Origin: Tenacibaculum jejuense | GTDB lineage: Bacteria > Bacteroidota > Bacteroidia > Flavobacteriales > Flavobacteriaceae | Assembly (NCBI RefSeq): GCF_900198195.1 | Contig: NZ_LT899436.1 | Coordinates: 744,001 to 808,000 of the forward strand | DNA: 64,000 nt | Direction of reading: 5' to 3' | Shown here: positions 35,793 through 44,563 of the stretch, piece by piece | How the letters are laid out: the number at the start of each line of letters is the position of its first letter | How positions within the stretch are numbered: the stretch's first letter is position 1 | Position numbers and translations under genes: made by a program | The notes under the pieces: generated by a model | The model's input: the letters and a program-made list of their open reading frames with translations, nothing else | Told to the model about the DNA's origin: nothing | Database searches by the model: none

Positions 35793-36497
35793 TTAACTTC
35801 GTAAGTTTTCTCTTCTTTCTATTCTATCTTCATTCATTTCCTTAAAATCTTCTTTCAATTCAATTTTAGTAGCAGTTATATCTGCTTCCATCGTTTTAGC
35901 AAAATCATTTAATAACTTAGAATTAGTCATTAGTTTTCGTTTACCTGATGCTTTTATATTAGAAAAATTGAAAGCTTTAATTTTCTTGTAAATTTCTTTT
36001 TGTCGGTTGGTTCGTGCAATCTGTGTCTCTAGGTCTCTTTTATCGTCTCTTAAATCTCTTCTATCGTCTTTAGTGTCACGTTTTTCGTCACGTAATTCTT
36101 TTCTATTTTGTACTGTGTTTCTTCTTAAAGCGTTACGTTTAGTTCTTTTTAATTCTCTTTTTGAGTTTCTTAACTCGATTTTACTCTGCTTTAATTCAAC
36201 TCTATTTTGATTTATTTTACGTTCACTTTGTTTAATTTCTCTTTTCATGTCTGAAAGAATATCAGCCTTCAATAAATTAACACGTTTTGTTTCGTGACCT
36301 ATAAAGGCTTCTTCAAAAGCTATAATTTTCTTCTTAAATACTTCGAGTTGATGTATATCCTTTTTTAATTGTTGTTTTCCAGTAACAACAGCATATTTAT
36401 TATCAAAACGTTCCTTTTTATCACCTAAGTTTTGTGCACTTACCAGTAAAGAAGTAAGCGATAAAAACATTACTATGCTCATTTTTAATGTCTTCAT
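35793..36497 (-). CDS. Exported coiled-coil protein of unknown function
   Basis: 234 residues with signal peptide (SIVMFLSLTSLLVSAQ). The mature protein is almost wholly charged coiled coil, with repeated R/K/D/E stretches such as KRDTKDDRRDLRDDKRDL (about 137-154) and short Asn runs. No enzyme motif. The gene stands alone on the minus strand and is convergent with the pdxJ operon. I know no named family. Confidence 0.65.
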   Translation of the reverse strand: MKTLKMSIVMFLSLTSLLVSAQNLGDKKERFDNKYAVVTGKQQLKKDIHQLEVFKKKIIAFEEAFIGHETKRVNLLKADILSDMKREIKQSERKINQNRVELKQSKIELRNSKRELKRTKRNALRRNTVQNRKELRDEKRDTKDDRRDLRDDKRDLETQIARTNRQKEIYKKIKAFNFSNIKASGKRKLMTNSKLLNDFAKTMEADITATKIELKEDFKEMNEDRIERRENLRS

Positions 36498-36561
36498 AAT
36501 TCTGTGTTTTGTTATTAAGACAGTAAAAAGCTAAAAAGGTTTAAAAGAGGGATGAAAATTA

Positions 36562-37017
36562 TTAAATAAAAATATTGTAGATGTTGTCGGAATCTAATTC
36601 GAATACGTTTCCTTCAATTATTAAATTTGTGATTTCAACTTTTGTTTTGCAGCAGCCACCAATTTCTTTTAAATCAGCATTAGCAGATATTTCTAATATG
36701 TTTTCAGAAGATAATTCTATCTTATAGCGTATGGTTTTTGATTCTTGAAAAAATTCATACACAGAAAAAGTTCCAGAACTCATGTAATATGATTCAAGAA
36801 CATTGCTTGGGTTGTTGATATCTATAAACTTAATATCGTTTTCCTCAAAAGTGTTATTTAAGATTAAATTTTCTTTGGTGTCTTTATCAAGTAATCTGAA
36901 ATTAAAGTCAAAAGAGTTATTACAAACAAAAACATTGTCTATTGTATCGTCACAATCTCCATTTGAATTACAAGACTGTAGTGTAATAATTGCAAGCAGT
37001 AAAAATAACTTTTTCAT
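36562..37017 (-). CDS. Lipoprotein of unknown function
   Basis: 151 residues. Lipoprotein signal MKKLFLLLAIITLQSC with Cys16 at the lipobox. A short Asp/Cys-rich linker (CDDTIDNVFVC) follows, then a beta-rich region with VEITNLIIEGNVFELDSDNIYNIF. Cysteine pairs (21/32 and CC near residue 124) could form disulfides. No family recognised. Confidence 0.6.
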   Translation of the reverse strand: MKKLFLLLAIITLQSCNSNGDCDDTIDNVFVCNNSFDFNFRLLDKDTKENLILNNTFEENDIKFIDINNPSNVLESYYMSSGTFSVYEFFQESKTIRYKIELSSENILEISANADLKEIGGCCKTKVEITNLIIEGNVFELDSDNIYNIFI

Positions 37018-37094
37018 CTAAATAGTTTTTATTATCTATTTACATAGATAACAAAGACAGATAAAGGTTGCGTGATTTTACTGTTAAAAAATAT

Positions 37095-37889
37095 TTATTG
37101 TTTTTCTTTAGAGAGTTTCTTTTGATAACGACCTTGAACGATATCAGTTACAATTAATACAGCAATAACAAAATAAAATGTAGTTTTACTCATCGGCTCT
37201 ACAGGATTGCCAAATAACTTAATGTGCGCTAAATGTCCTCCTTCTGTAACTAGCATTATTCCTACAATTAATAAAATAAATAGTCCTAATACTTCATACA
37301 TTCTGTTTTTTGCTAAGAATTTAGATATTCTGTCAGCTAAAACTAACATTAGTAAACCACTAATCACAATAGCGATGGCCATTACAATAAAAGCAGTAGT
37401 TGAGTTTTTTATACTACTAGTTAAACCTATTGCAGCTAATATAGAATCAAAAGAAAAAACAAGATTCATAATTACAATACTAACGATTGCAGCATTTGCA
37501 GTTTTCTTTCCATTTCCTTCTGCTTCCGGATCATGATTTAAATCTTTAATAGAAATCATATGCCATATTTCTTTAATAGCGGTGTAAATAATAAAACCAC
37601 CACCTATCAATACTATTATGCTGTGTCCGTTGAAAGAAAATTCTACAATATCTTTTGCACCACCTGTTAACCAAGCAAATGGAGTTTGGAAAAAGTCTAT
37701 AATTGAAATTAAAACGAAAAGCAATACAATTCTTAAACCGATAGCAATTAGAATCCCTGTTTTACGAACTCTTTTTCGATCTGCTTCTGGAGCTTTTTTA
37801 GATTCTAGAGAAATATATAATAAGTTATCAAATCCTAGAACGGCTTGTAAAAAAACAAGCATTAAAAGCGTAAAGATGATTCCTAACAT
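37095..37889 (-). CDS. TerC-family integral membrane protein
   Basis: 264 residues with seven to eight hydrophobic segments. FLQAVLGFDNLLYISLESKKAPEADRKRVRKTGILIAIGLRI and MNLVFSFDSILAAIGLT are the TerC motifs, with the membrane-embedded Asp in each half (GFDN and SFDS). Members move metal ions (Mn2+ for the MeeY/MeeF group). Single gene on the minus strand. Confidence 0.88.
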   Translation of the reverse strand: MLGIIFTLLMLVFLQAVLGFDNLLYISLESKKAPEADRKRVRKTGILIAIGLRIVLLFVLISIIDFFQTPFAWLTGGAKDIVEFSFNGHSIIVLIGGGFIIYTAIKEIWHMISIKDLNHDPEAEGNGKKTANAAIVSIVIMNLVFSFDSILAAIGLTSSIKNSTTAFIVMAIAIVISGLLMLVLADRISKFLAKNRMYEVLGLFILLIVGIMLVTEGGHLAHIKLFGNPVEPMSKTTFYFVIAVLIVTDIVQGRYQKKLSKEKQ

Positions 37890-37969
37890 AATAAGTAAAG
37901 CTTTTTATTTTTTCGGCTAATTTATAGTAATTTAAAAAAGTGATCAAATATAATTTTAGAATTTTGTTC

Positions 37970-38012
37970 AACAAAAAACGAGACGAATAAACATATTGTC
38001 TATTGTCTCGTT
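37970..38012 (-). terminator. Minus-strand terminator after the small regulator gene
   Basis: AACGAGAC (37977-37984) and GTCTCGTT (38005-38012) form an 8-bp stem, extendable by AATA/TATT with one bulge. On the minus strand, T-rich sequence follows. It terminates the gene at 38043-38300 before terC. A run GGGGGGC lies just outside it (38014-38019 on the complementary strand). Confidence 0.65.
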
Positions 38013-38042
38013 GCCCCCCGTCCTTAAAAAGTTGGGAAAACT

Positions 38043-38300
38043 TCAAGGAATTTTTTTATCTATTTTTTGAATAATTGATTTAATATTTTCATCTAAAGTT
38101 TGTTTTTCGCTGTAAAACTTTTCAAAAACAAATACTATTGCTTTGGCTATTTTAATATTGTTTCTTTTTCCAGAATATACCTTCTGTATGGTTTCTAAAG
38201 AAAAATTTTCACCTTGTTGTAATAAATAATCTTTTACTTTTTCTCTATACTTTGGAGGTTTAATTTTTTCTAATTCTTTTCGTTGCAAATCTGTTATCAT
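38043..38300 (-). CDS. Small helical protein, probable DNA-binding regulator
   Basis: 85 residues, helical, with IKPPKYREKVKDYLLQQGENFSLETIQKVYSGKRNNIKIAKAIVFVFEKF. This pattern (helix, turn GxxFSLETIQKVYSGKR, helix) is of the type found beside phage-like regulators in Bacteroidetes. It is divergent from a CI-like repressor gene across a 141-base gap with repeated sites. No family name can be given with confidence. Confidence 0.6.
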   Translation of the reverse strand: MITDLQRKELEKIKPPKYREKVKDYLLQQGENFSLETIQKVYSGKRNNIKIAKAIVFVFEKFYSEKQTLDENIKSIIQKIDKKIP

Positions 38301-38384
38301 AAAAACTTTACATGTTTCTAAATTTTAAAAAGTACTTTACTCTATATTTGTACGAGTTTTGTACTAACTACATTACAAATTTAT

Positions 38385-38418
38385 AAACAAAATTCTAAAA
38401 ACAAAAACAAAATTCTAA
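38385..38418. promoter_or_regulatory. Direct repeats AAACAAAATTCTAA, candidate operator between divergent regulators
   Basis: Two exact 14-base copies at 38385-38398 and 38405-38418, starts 20 bases apart (two helical turns). A third exact copy lies at 38597-38610, inside the adjacent repressor gene. This is a typical operator set-up for a phage-type repressor. A TATATTTG -7 element lies nearby at about 38343. Confidence 0.5.
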
Positions 38419-38441
38419 TTATTTAGAAAAAAGTTATTTCT

Positions 38442-38831
38442 ATGAGCGATTTTATTGACGAAACATACAAAAGAGTTGAAGAGATAATCGTTTTTAAAAA
38501 TATGAATATCAGTTCTTTTGAGGAAAAAATAAAAGTTTCTAATAATTCGATTGGTACTGCAATACGAAGAAAAGCTTCTTTTAAAAGTAATGTTTTAAAC
38601 AAAATTCTAAATTCTTTTCCAGATATCAATCCTACATGGTTGCTTACAGGTCGAGACGATATGTTACTAAAAAACATAGCTGTAGTTGGTGTTAACGAGC
38701 CAGAGGAAACCTATAATTCAAAGAACACTTCTGAGTTAAAAAAAGAATTAATTCATCTACTTACTGAAAATGATGAAGTTAAGAGTGTTTTAATTGACCA
38801 AGTACAATCTTTACTACATCAAAAAAAATAG
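38442..38831 (+). CDS. Phage-type helix-turn-helix repressor
   Basis: 129 residues. An N-terminal HTH (about 15-60: NMNISSFEEKIKVSNNSIGTAIRRK) is followed by FPDINPTWLLTGRDDML, a segment found in CI/Cro-like repressors of Bacteroidetes phages and integrative elements (NP.WLLTG.G.M). The C-terminal 60 residues are a Glu/Lys-rich helix with no protease domain. It is divergent from the small regulator. No integrase or structural phage gene is nearby. Confidence 0.75.
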   Translation: MSDFIDETYKRVEEIIVFKNMNISSFEEKIKVSNNSIGTAIRRKASFKSNVLNKILNSFPDINPTWLLTGRDDMLLKNIAVVGVNEPEETYNSKNTSELKKELIHLLTENDEVKSVLIDQVQSLLHQKK

Positions 38832-38899
38832 AAAATCGTTTTTGTAAAGAAGGAATTATTAGGTTTTAGATTTTTTTCTTTTTTCATTCAATAAAACTC

Positions 38900-38930
38900 T
38901 TGGTTCTCAACAAGAAAAGTGTTAATTTTG
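38900..38930 (+). promoter_or_regulatory. Bacteroidetes promoter before trigger factor (TTG and TAATTTTG)
   Basis: -33 TTG at 38900-38902 and -7 TAATTTTG at 38923-38930, 20 bases apart, followed 30 bases later by the tig ATG at 38961. Confidence 0.6.
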
Positions 38931-38960
38931 CACCCAATTTTTTAAGAAGAAATACGTAAC

Positions 38961-40283
38961 ATGAACATTACAAAAGAAAATATAGATGCGTTAAACGCCG
39001 TTGTAAAAGTTGATATTGTAGCTGAAGATTATAAAGATAAGGTTACCGAGGTTCTTAATGATTATAGAAAAAAAGCTAACATTCCTGGTTTTAGAAAAGG
39101 TCATGTGCCAATGGGAATGGTTAAAAAGCAATACGGTAAATCTGTAATGATTGATGAAGTAAATAAACTTTTACAAGAAAGTTTAAATAAGTTCTTAGTT
39201 GAAGAGAAATTAGATATTCTTGGAAATCCATTACCTATTGTAAAAGATGATTTTTCTTGGGATACAGATCAGTTTTCTTTTGAGTTCGAATTAGGTTTAG
39301 CTCCTGAGTTTGACGTAGATTTAAAAGGTAAAAACAAAATTAAAGAATACAAGATTGTTGCAACTGACGAATTAATTGATAAGGAGGTAGAAAACATTCA
39401 AACTCGTTATGGAAAGTTAATCGCTCAGGAAGTTGCTGAAGAGCATTCTAATGTTACAGGAACTTTTGTTAACGAAGAAAAAGGAATTAACAAAAAGTCG
39501 ACTTTCTTAGTAAATGATTTAAAAGGAAAGAAAAACGAAAAGAAATTAATCGGAGCTAAAGCTGGTGATGTTATTGAATTAGATACGAAGAAGCTTTTCG
39601 AAGAAGATTTCAAATTACAACAAGTTTTAGGTGTTTCTAATGAAGATGCTAAAGATTTAGATGTAAAAGTTACTTTCACTGTAGAAGAAGTTAACAAAAC
39701 TGAGTTAGCAGAATTAGATCAAGATTTATTTGATAAATTATTTGCTGATGGTAGCGTTAAAACTGTTACTGAGTTAAAAGATAAAATTAAGGAAGATGCT
39801 GAAAAGCAATTCCAACAGCAAGCAGATCAACAATTATTAAATGCTGTTACAGAGCATTTAATTGAGAATACTAAGTTTGATTTACCTGAAACATTCTTAC
39901 AAAAGTGGTTACAAACTGCAGGAGAAAAAGAATTAACTTTAGATGAAGCTAAAGAAGAGTATACAAAATCAGAAAAAGGTTTACGTTACCAATTAATCGA
40001 AGGAAAGATTATGAAAGATAACGGAATCAATTTAGAGTATGCTGAGTTATTAGACTACGCTAAAGGATTTATTAAGGCTCAAATGGCTCAGTTTGGAAAC
40101 ATGAATCCAGAAGAGGAAGAGTTAAATAATATCGCTGGTAGAGTATTATCTAATCAAGAAGAAGCTCAACGTTTACAAACGCAATTGCTTTCTCAAAAAC
40201 TTTTAGGTTTCTTTAAAGAAAACATGAAGTTTAAGAGTAAAGAAGTTTCTTACGAAGATTTCATAAAAGAAGTTTACAAATAA
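38961..40283 (+). CDS. tig: Trigger factor
   Basis: 440 residues. The ribosome-binding loop reads FRKGHVPMGMVKKQYG, the trigger-factor signature (GFRxGKxP). A central region (about 150-245) takes the place of the PPIase domain but is divergent, and the C-terminal helical chaperone arms follow (about 250-440). It binds nascent chains at the ribosome exit. Own promoter and a terminator at 40301. Confidence 0.93.
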   Translation: MNITKENIDALNAVVKVDIVAEDYKDKVTEVLNDYRKKANIPGFRKGHVPMGMVKKQYGKSVMIDEVNKLLQESLNKFLVEEKLDILGNPLPIVKDDFSWDTDQFSFEFELGLAPEFDVDLKGKNKIKEYKIVATDELIDKEVENIQTRYGKLIAQEVAEEHSNVTGTFVNEEKGINKKSTFLVNDLKGKKNEKKLIGAKAGDVIELDTKKLFEEDFKLQQVLGVSNEDAKDLDVKVTFTVEEVNKTELAELDQDLFDKLFADGSVKTVTELKDKIKEDAEKQFQQQADQQLLNAVTEHLIENTKFDLPETFLQKWLQTAGEKELTLDEAKEEYTKSEKGLRYQLIEGKIMKDNGINLEYAELLDYAKGFIKAQMAQFGNMNPEEEELNNIAGRVLSNQEEAQRLQTQLLSQKLLGFFKENMKFKSKEVSYEDFIKEVYK

Positions 40284-40300
40284 GAATATAATAATAAATC

Positions 40301-40332
40301 AAAAAGCGAGATGTTCACATCTCGCTTTTTTT
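40301..40332 (+). terminator. Terminator of tig
   Basis: Stem AAAAGCGAGATG / CATCTCGCTTTT with loop TTCA, followed by TTT, 18 bases after the tig stop. The symmetry also serves the convergent CPBP gene. Confidence 0.85.
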
Positions 40333-40347
40333 ATGAGTAAACTTTAA

Positions 40348-41010
40348 TTACAGGAATTCAAAATATAATAAAAGTAATGCTATAGTGTCGAAGAAACCGT
40401 GTATAGCAATATTTAACCATAAATTATATTTGTGTTTGTAAAATATAAAAGATAAGATGGCTCCCAAAATCCCTGTTACTATTTGACCTGTGATTCTTTG
40501 ATACGAATGTAACATTCCAAATAAAAATCCGAATAAAAGGATATTTAGAGTTAAGCTCAATTTACCTTCTCCAAAGAGCTTTACGAATTGTTTCATAAAG
40601 TAACCTCTCCAAACAATTTCTTCACCAAAAGCAGCAGAAATCCATACAAAAACTAGTGAAATTATTAAGAGCGAAGGATTATTTTTAATTGAATCAAAAT
40701 CTGAAAAATCTATAGGCTGTTTCGTTAAATAAGTTACTCCAGGAAGTAACACGAAATAATATAAAGTAAAAAGTCCAATAGCATACAAAGGAGCTTTAAT
40801 TAATAAGTTATTCAACTTAAAATCTTTTGTATTGAAGCCTAACGATTTTAAGAATTTAGATTTGAATTCTATATAGCTAACTAGAAATACAAATAATGTC
40901 GCTATAATGATTTCGAAGTATTCAATGTTTAGCGGAAGTTTCCAAAAAATAAAAAGGAAAATAATTGATAGGATTGGTAATAATTTTGATTTAAATAGTG
41001 AAATATTCAT
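40348..41010 (-). CDS. CPBP-family intramembrane metalloprotease
   Basis: 220 residues and several membrane helices. FGEEIVWRGYFMKQF is the EExxxR motif, FLFGMLHSYQR the second motif (FxxxH), and HGFFDTIAL the third. This is the CAAX-protease/bacteriocin-processing (CPBP, Abi) family. It is the nearest CPBP gene to the peptide locus at 45.8-47.4 kb, but 5 kb away and in its own unit, so no link is claimed. Confidence 0.88.
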   Translation of the reverse strand: MNISLFKSKLLPILSIIFLFIFWKLPLNIEYFEIIIATLFVFLVSYIEFKSKFLKSLGFNTKDFKLNNLLIKAPLYAIGLFTLYYFVLLPGVTYLTKQPIDFSDFDSIKNNPSLLIISLVFVWISAAFGEEIVWRGYFMKQFVKLFGEGKLSLTLNILLFGFLFGMLHSYQRITGQIVTGILGAILSFIFYKHKYNLWLNIAIHGFFDTIALLLLYFEFL

Positions 41011-41119
41011 GATTTGTATTTGTTATTTTCGATAACAAAGAAAAATCAAAAACAACAGCTCAACCTCTAATTTCATTGAGGTTTTACTGAATGGTAGTAA
41101 AATAATTACTGAATAAACA

Positions 41120-41935
41120 TTAATTATTAAGCTTATTTTCGAACCAAATCATAAACTCTTTCTTTTTATATCTGCTAATTATTAATTCTGATAAATTTTT
41201 ATCTGAAGGATTTGGTGTTAACGATAAAATTAATTTCCCATTTTGTGCAGAAATAATTTCTTGAACAGCATTGATATGAACAATAACTTGTCGGTTTACT
41301 CTAAAGAATAATTGCTCATTTAATATTGCTTCTAGTTTCTGAAGTGTAAATTCAGTAATAATAGAGTCATTATTGTTTTTTACTAAGTAAACGATCTTTT
41401 CTTGGCTATAGAAGTAGGCAATTTCAGAATAAGAAATTATCGAGGTTTTTCCGTTTTTCTTTACTATTAATTGACCTTGAGTTACATTAAACTTATGGAG
41501 TTTATATATTTTTTCTCCGTAAAGTAAAGCTATAGCAATAATACTCAACAATAAAGTAATAAGTAAACCAACAAAATAATAGTAGAAGAGAAATTCTTCT
41601 TTGGCAACTAAAATAGCTAATAAATAAAAGGGAAGATAGATTAATGTTATATATCCTAAAGTAGAAAAAACATAACGAAAAATAGTGGGCCAGTTAATGG
41701 TTTTGAATAATTGTTTTCTTTCAAAATACTTGAAATTTCGATCAGCTATAATTCCAATTAGAGTTCCAATAAGGATAGAAATAATAGTAGATATTACAGG
41801 GAAATCGTAACCTTCATCTGCATCATAATTAGTTAAATGACTAGTGAAAACTGAAAGTACTGTTAGAATGAGTAAATTTCTAATAGTCGTAATATTTCTT
41901 TTGTAGTAGCTTAAAACTTTTTCTCTAAAAAGCAT
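41120..41935 (-). CDS. LytTR-family DNA-binding protein with membrane segments
   Basis: 271 residues. Four hydrophobic segments (about 17-35, 47-63, 80-107, 116-141) are followed by a C-terminal LytTR domain (about 160-270) with SYSEIAYFYSQEKIVYLV, LQKLEAILNEQLFFRVNRQVIVHINAVQEI and LIISRYKKKEFMIWF. The VNRQVIVHI segment is the LytTR recognition region. A membrane-bound regulator of unknown signal. It follows the DUF3592 gene by 16 bases on the minus strand. Confidence 0.85.
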   Translation of the reverse strand: MLFREKVLSYYKRNITTIRNLLILTVLSVFTSHLTNYDADEGYDFPVISTIISILIGTLIGIIADRNFKYFERKQLFKTINWPTIFRYVFSTLGYITLIYLPFYLLAILVAKEEFLFYYYFVGLLITLLLSIIAIALLYGEKIYKLHKFNVTQGQLIVKKNGKTSIISYSEIAYFYSQEKIVYLVKNNNDSIITEFTLQKLEAILNEQLFFRVNRQVIVHINAVQEIISAQNGKLILSLTPNPSDKNLSELIISRYKKKEFMIWFENKLNN

Positions 41936-41951
41936 AAAAAGAGCTTTTGTA

Positions 41952-42665
41952 TTATTGCTTTTCTAAAAAGGAAATATCCATCCAATAGTTATTGTAATTT
42001 TCATCATCTACTTTTATTAAGATTTGATCTTTTACCTTACTTCGTGGATCTTCCCAGATATGTTCACTAAGAAAAATATAGCTTTCATTTGTCTTTTTAT
42101 CTATCCATTCAGCCTCTATGATATATGGCGATTTTTGATTCAATGCTAAAGATTGATTTACATATACTTGAGTAACATCTGCTACTATAATTTTTGTGAA
42201 ATTTTTAGAATTCCTTTTCATAAAAATATCAACGGCAACGTTCCATGCTAACATAAAGCCAACAACAGCAGGTAAAATCCCAATAGCTCCAAGAATAATA
42301 GCAACACCCCAAAAATCAAAGAAAAAACTAGTTATTTTACCATCTTCACTTTTACCTTTTATGTAACGAACAGTAACTTCATCGCCAACCTCATCGGTAA
42401 CGAATGATGAAGAACTACAAGATCTGATATAAACAGTTTTATTAGTATTATCTTTAAAATAAACATCTGTATAATACGTAGTTTGGTCTGAACTCGAACT
42501 GGAGTAATTAGAAGTAAACCCATAAACATATCCTTTCACTTTTACAGAGTTATTAATAAAGTTGATATTATTAATAACTTGTCTTATGGAAAAGTATAAA
42601 AGAGTTATACCCACTAAAAATGGTATGCAGTTAATAATGTTAACTGTTGTGTTTTTACTTGACAA
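41952..42665 (-). CDS. DUF3592-type membrane protein
   Basis: 237 residues. One N-terminal helix (CIPFLVGITLLYFSIRQV), a beta-rich outer segment with VKGYVYGFTSNYSSSSSDQTTYYTDVYFKDN and DEVTVRYIKGKSEDGKI, a second helix (FWGVAIILGAIGILPAVVGFMLAWNVA), and a C-terminal cytoplasmic region. The middle part matches the DUF3592 pattern (YYP.V.F......G). Located before the LytTR gene, so it may be a signal input to it. Confidence 0.65.
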   Translation of the reverse strand: MSSKNTTVNIINCIPFLVGITLLYFSIRQVINNINFINNSVKVKGYVYGFTSNYSSSSSDQTTYYTDVYFKDNTNKTVYIRSCSSSSFVTDEVGDEVTVRYIKGKSEDGKITSFFFDFWGVAIILGAIGILPAVVGFMLAWNVAVDIFMKRNSKNFTKIIVADVTQVYVNQSLALNQKSPYIIEAEWIDKKTNESYIFLSEHIWEDPRSKVKDQILIKVDDENYNNYWMDISFLEKQ

Positions 42666-42679
42666 TTTAAAAAATGATA

Positions 42680-43141
42680 TTAACTGTAAATTACATCAAA
42701 TTGATAAACAGGATCTTCATTCTCAAATTCAAAAATTTTAGAATAATCCATTACATTTTCGATGTTATCTAGTTTACATAAGTAGGCAACAACGGCACAC
42801 AAGCCATTAAATAAATTGTCTTTATGTGTTGGGTTTTCTGGTTTTTTGTTATAGTGACAAAGAGGTACAACAAATCCACAAGCTTCTAAAAAGATTTTTT
42901 CAATGCGTAAAAGTTCTAAAGGAGTATAACCATTAAATTTTCTTCCCAATCTTTGGTGAACTCTACCCACATAACTTAATTCTGTGGAACCGTGTTCATC
43001 CGATAAATGTTTCCAACTATCATGGTTGTCTAAAATATTACCTACTGCACAAGCCGAGCAACATTCAGGATTTAACTCATTATTATGAAAGGCATTGTAT
43101 AATTTTATTAAAGCTTGTTCTAAACGTTTAGGAGTTTCCAT
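42680..43141 (-). CDS. Conserved Cys-rich flavobacterial protein, unknown function
   Basis: 153 residues, soluble. PECCSACAVGNIL (around 25-37) gives a Cys cluster, and HLSDEHGSTELSYVGRVHQRLGRKFNGYTPLELLRIE follows. Proteins of this type occur throughout Flavobacteriaceae. I see no enzyme motif, and the Cys cluster may bind metal. The gene stands before the DUF3592 gene and is divergent from the helicase gene. Confidence 0.6.
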   Translation of the reverse strand: METPKRLEQALIKLYNAFHNNELNPECCSACAVGNILDNHDSWKHLSDEHGSTELSYVGRVHQRLGRKFNGYTPLELLRIEKIFLEACGFVVPLCHYNKKPENPTHKDNLFNGLCAVVAYLCKLDNIENVMDYSKIFEFENEDPVYQFDVIYS

Positions 43142-43184
43142 CTACATTATATTTATCAACTTTAAATATACAAAATATTGGTTG

Positions 43185-43192
43185 TACCTTTG
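43185..43192 (+). promoter_or_regulatory. Bacteroidetes -7 element TACCTTTG before the helicase gene
   Basis: Exact TAnnTTTG match 15 bases before the ATG at 43208. Confidence 0.5.
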
Positions 43193-43207
43193 CGGAAATT
43201 AAGTTAA

Positions 43208-44563
43208 ATGACAGCTTTCGAAGATTTAGATTTATCAAATCCACTAAGAAACTCAATAGCCGATTTGGGTTTTTCTCATCCCACACCTATTCAGGTAGAA
43301 GCCTTTCCAGTAGTAAGGTCAGGAAACGATGTTGTTGGAATAGCTCAAACAGGTACAGGAAAAACGTTTGCCTATATTTTACCAATTTTAAGAGATTTAA
43401 AATTCTCAAAGCAGCTAAATCCAAGAGTTTTAATTTTAGTGCCAACTCGCGAACTTGTTTTACAGGTTGTAGAAGAGATAGAAAAACTAGCTAAATATAT
43501 TACATTAAGAGTTTTAGGAGTTTACGGAGGTGTGAATTTAAATAGACACAAGCAAGCAGTTGCCGAAGGATGCGATATTATTGTTGCTACTCCAGGTAGA
43601 TTATATGATTTAGCTGTTAGTAAGGTTTTAAAGTTAAAATCAATTCAGAAATTAGTAATTGATGAAGTAGATGTAATGTTAGATTTAGGATTTAGATTTC
43701 AAATCCTAAATATTTTTGATCTACTACCTGTTAGAAGACAAAATATTATGTTTTCGGCGACGATGACCGAAGATGTTGAAGCTTTAATTGATGATTTCTT
43801 TATTGCACCAAAAAAGATTGCCATAGCTGTAAGTGGAACACCGTTAGATAATATAGAACAGTCTGCTTATGAAGTTCCTAATTTTTATACCAAGATTAAC
43901 CTAATTAATTACTTACTTTTTGATAAGAATGAGTTTCATAAAGTTTTAATATTTGCACCTAATAAAAGAAATGCAGATCGTATTTTTAACTTATTAGAAG
44001 AAGAATTTCCTGGACACAACTGTGTAATCCATTCAAATAAGACTCAAAACTATAGAATTAAGTCTATAGAAAACTTTAATGAAGGAAAACATAGAATTTT
44101 AATAGCAACAGATGTAATTGCTCGAGGTTTAGATTTACAAGAGATTTCGCATGTAATTAATTTTAATCCAACTCAATATGCAGAAAATTACATGCATAGA
44201 ATTGGTAGAACAGGTAGAGCAGAGCATAAAGGTAAATCTATTTTGCTAAGTACTCCTAAAGAGCAAGAGGCGAAAACTAGGATTGAAGAATTGATGAATT
44301 ATGAGATTCCTAAACTAGCGATTCCAGAACAGGTTGAGATTTCTAATCAATTGACAGAAGAAGAAAGACCTAAAGAAGATAAATCTCAATCTAATAACAG
44401 AACGTCACAAGAGTACGTTCCTGGGCCAGCTTTCCATGAAAAGAAGGATAAAAATAAAAAAGTAAACCTAGGAGGTAGTTATCGAAGAGAGATTGCAAAA
44501 AAATACAAGAAACCTAAAACAAGAGGAGACAAGAATTTCAATAAAAGAAATAAAAAGAAATAA
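43208..44563 (+). CDS. DEAD-box family RNA helicase with a DEVD motif
   Basis: 451 residues. Q motif (FSHPTPIQ), motif I AQTGTGKT, Ia PTRELVLQ, Ib TPGR, motif II DEVD (instead of DEAD) in LVIDEVDVMLDLGF, motif III SAT, IV LIFAPNKRNAD, V ARGLD, VI HRIGRTGRA. The C-terminal 70 residues are basic, with GGSYRREIAKKYKKP, and probably bind RNA. Its stop overlaps the next start by 1 base. Ribosome assembly or mRNA turnover is the usual role; the exact target is unknown. Confidence 0.93.
   Translation: MTAFEDLDLSNPLRNSIADLGFSHPTPIQVEAFPVVRSGNDVVGIAQTGTGKTFAYILPILRDLKFSKQLNPRVLILVPTRELVLQVVEEIEKLAKYITLRVLGVYGGVNLNRHKQAVAEGCDIIVATPGRLYDLAVSKVLKLKSIQKLVIDEVDVMLDLGFRFQILNIFDLLPVRRQNIMFSATMTEDVEALIDDFFIAPKKIAIAVSGTPLDNIEQSAYEVPNFYTKINLINYLLFDKNEFHKVLIFAPNKRNADRIFNLLEEEFPGHNCVIHSNKTQNYRIKSIENFNEGKHRILIATDVIARGLDLQEISHVINFNPTQYAENYMHRIGRTGRAEHKGKSILLSTPKEQEAKTRIEELMNYEIPKLAIPEQVEISNQLTEEERPKEDKSQSNNRTSQEYVPGPAFHEKKDKNKKVNLGGSYRREIAKKYKKPKTRGDKNFNKRNKKK

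Noticed and set aside
36000..36210. Repeated R/D/K coding sequence as a possible DNA repeat or CRISPR
   Set aside because: It is imperfect codon repetition inside a coiled-coil gene, with no regular spacers.
38013..38027. GGGGGGC run next to the terminator as a repeat of the GC-rich patch at 35769
   Set aside because: The shared part is only the G-run followed by C; the flanks do not match in either orientation.
37828..38046. 72-codon minus-strand ORF overlapping the terC start and the upstream gap
   Set aside because: It covers the terminator of the neighbouring gene and shares the terC region in another frame; no protein-like pattern.
40348..41010. CPBP protease as the leader peptidase of the peptide locus at 47 kb
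   Set aside because: It is 5 kb away in a separate unit with several core genes between, and the leader has a GG site, which points to a C39 peptidase.
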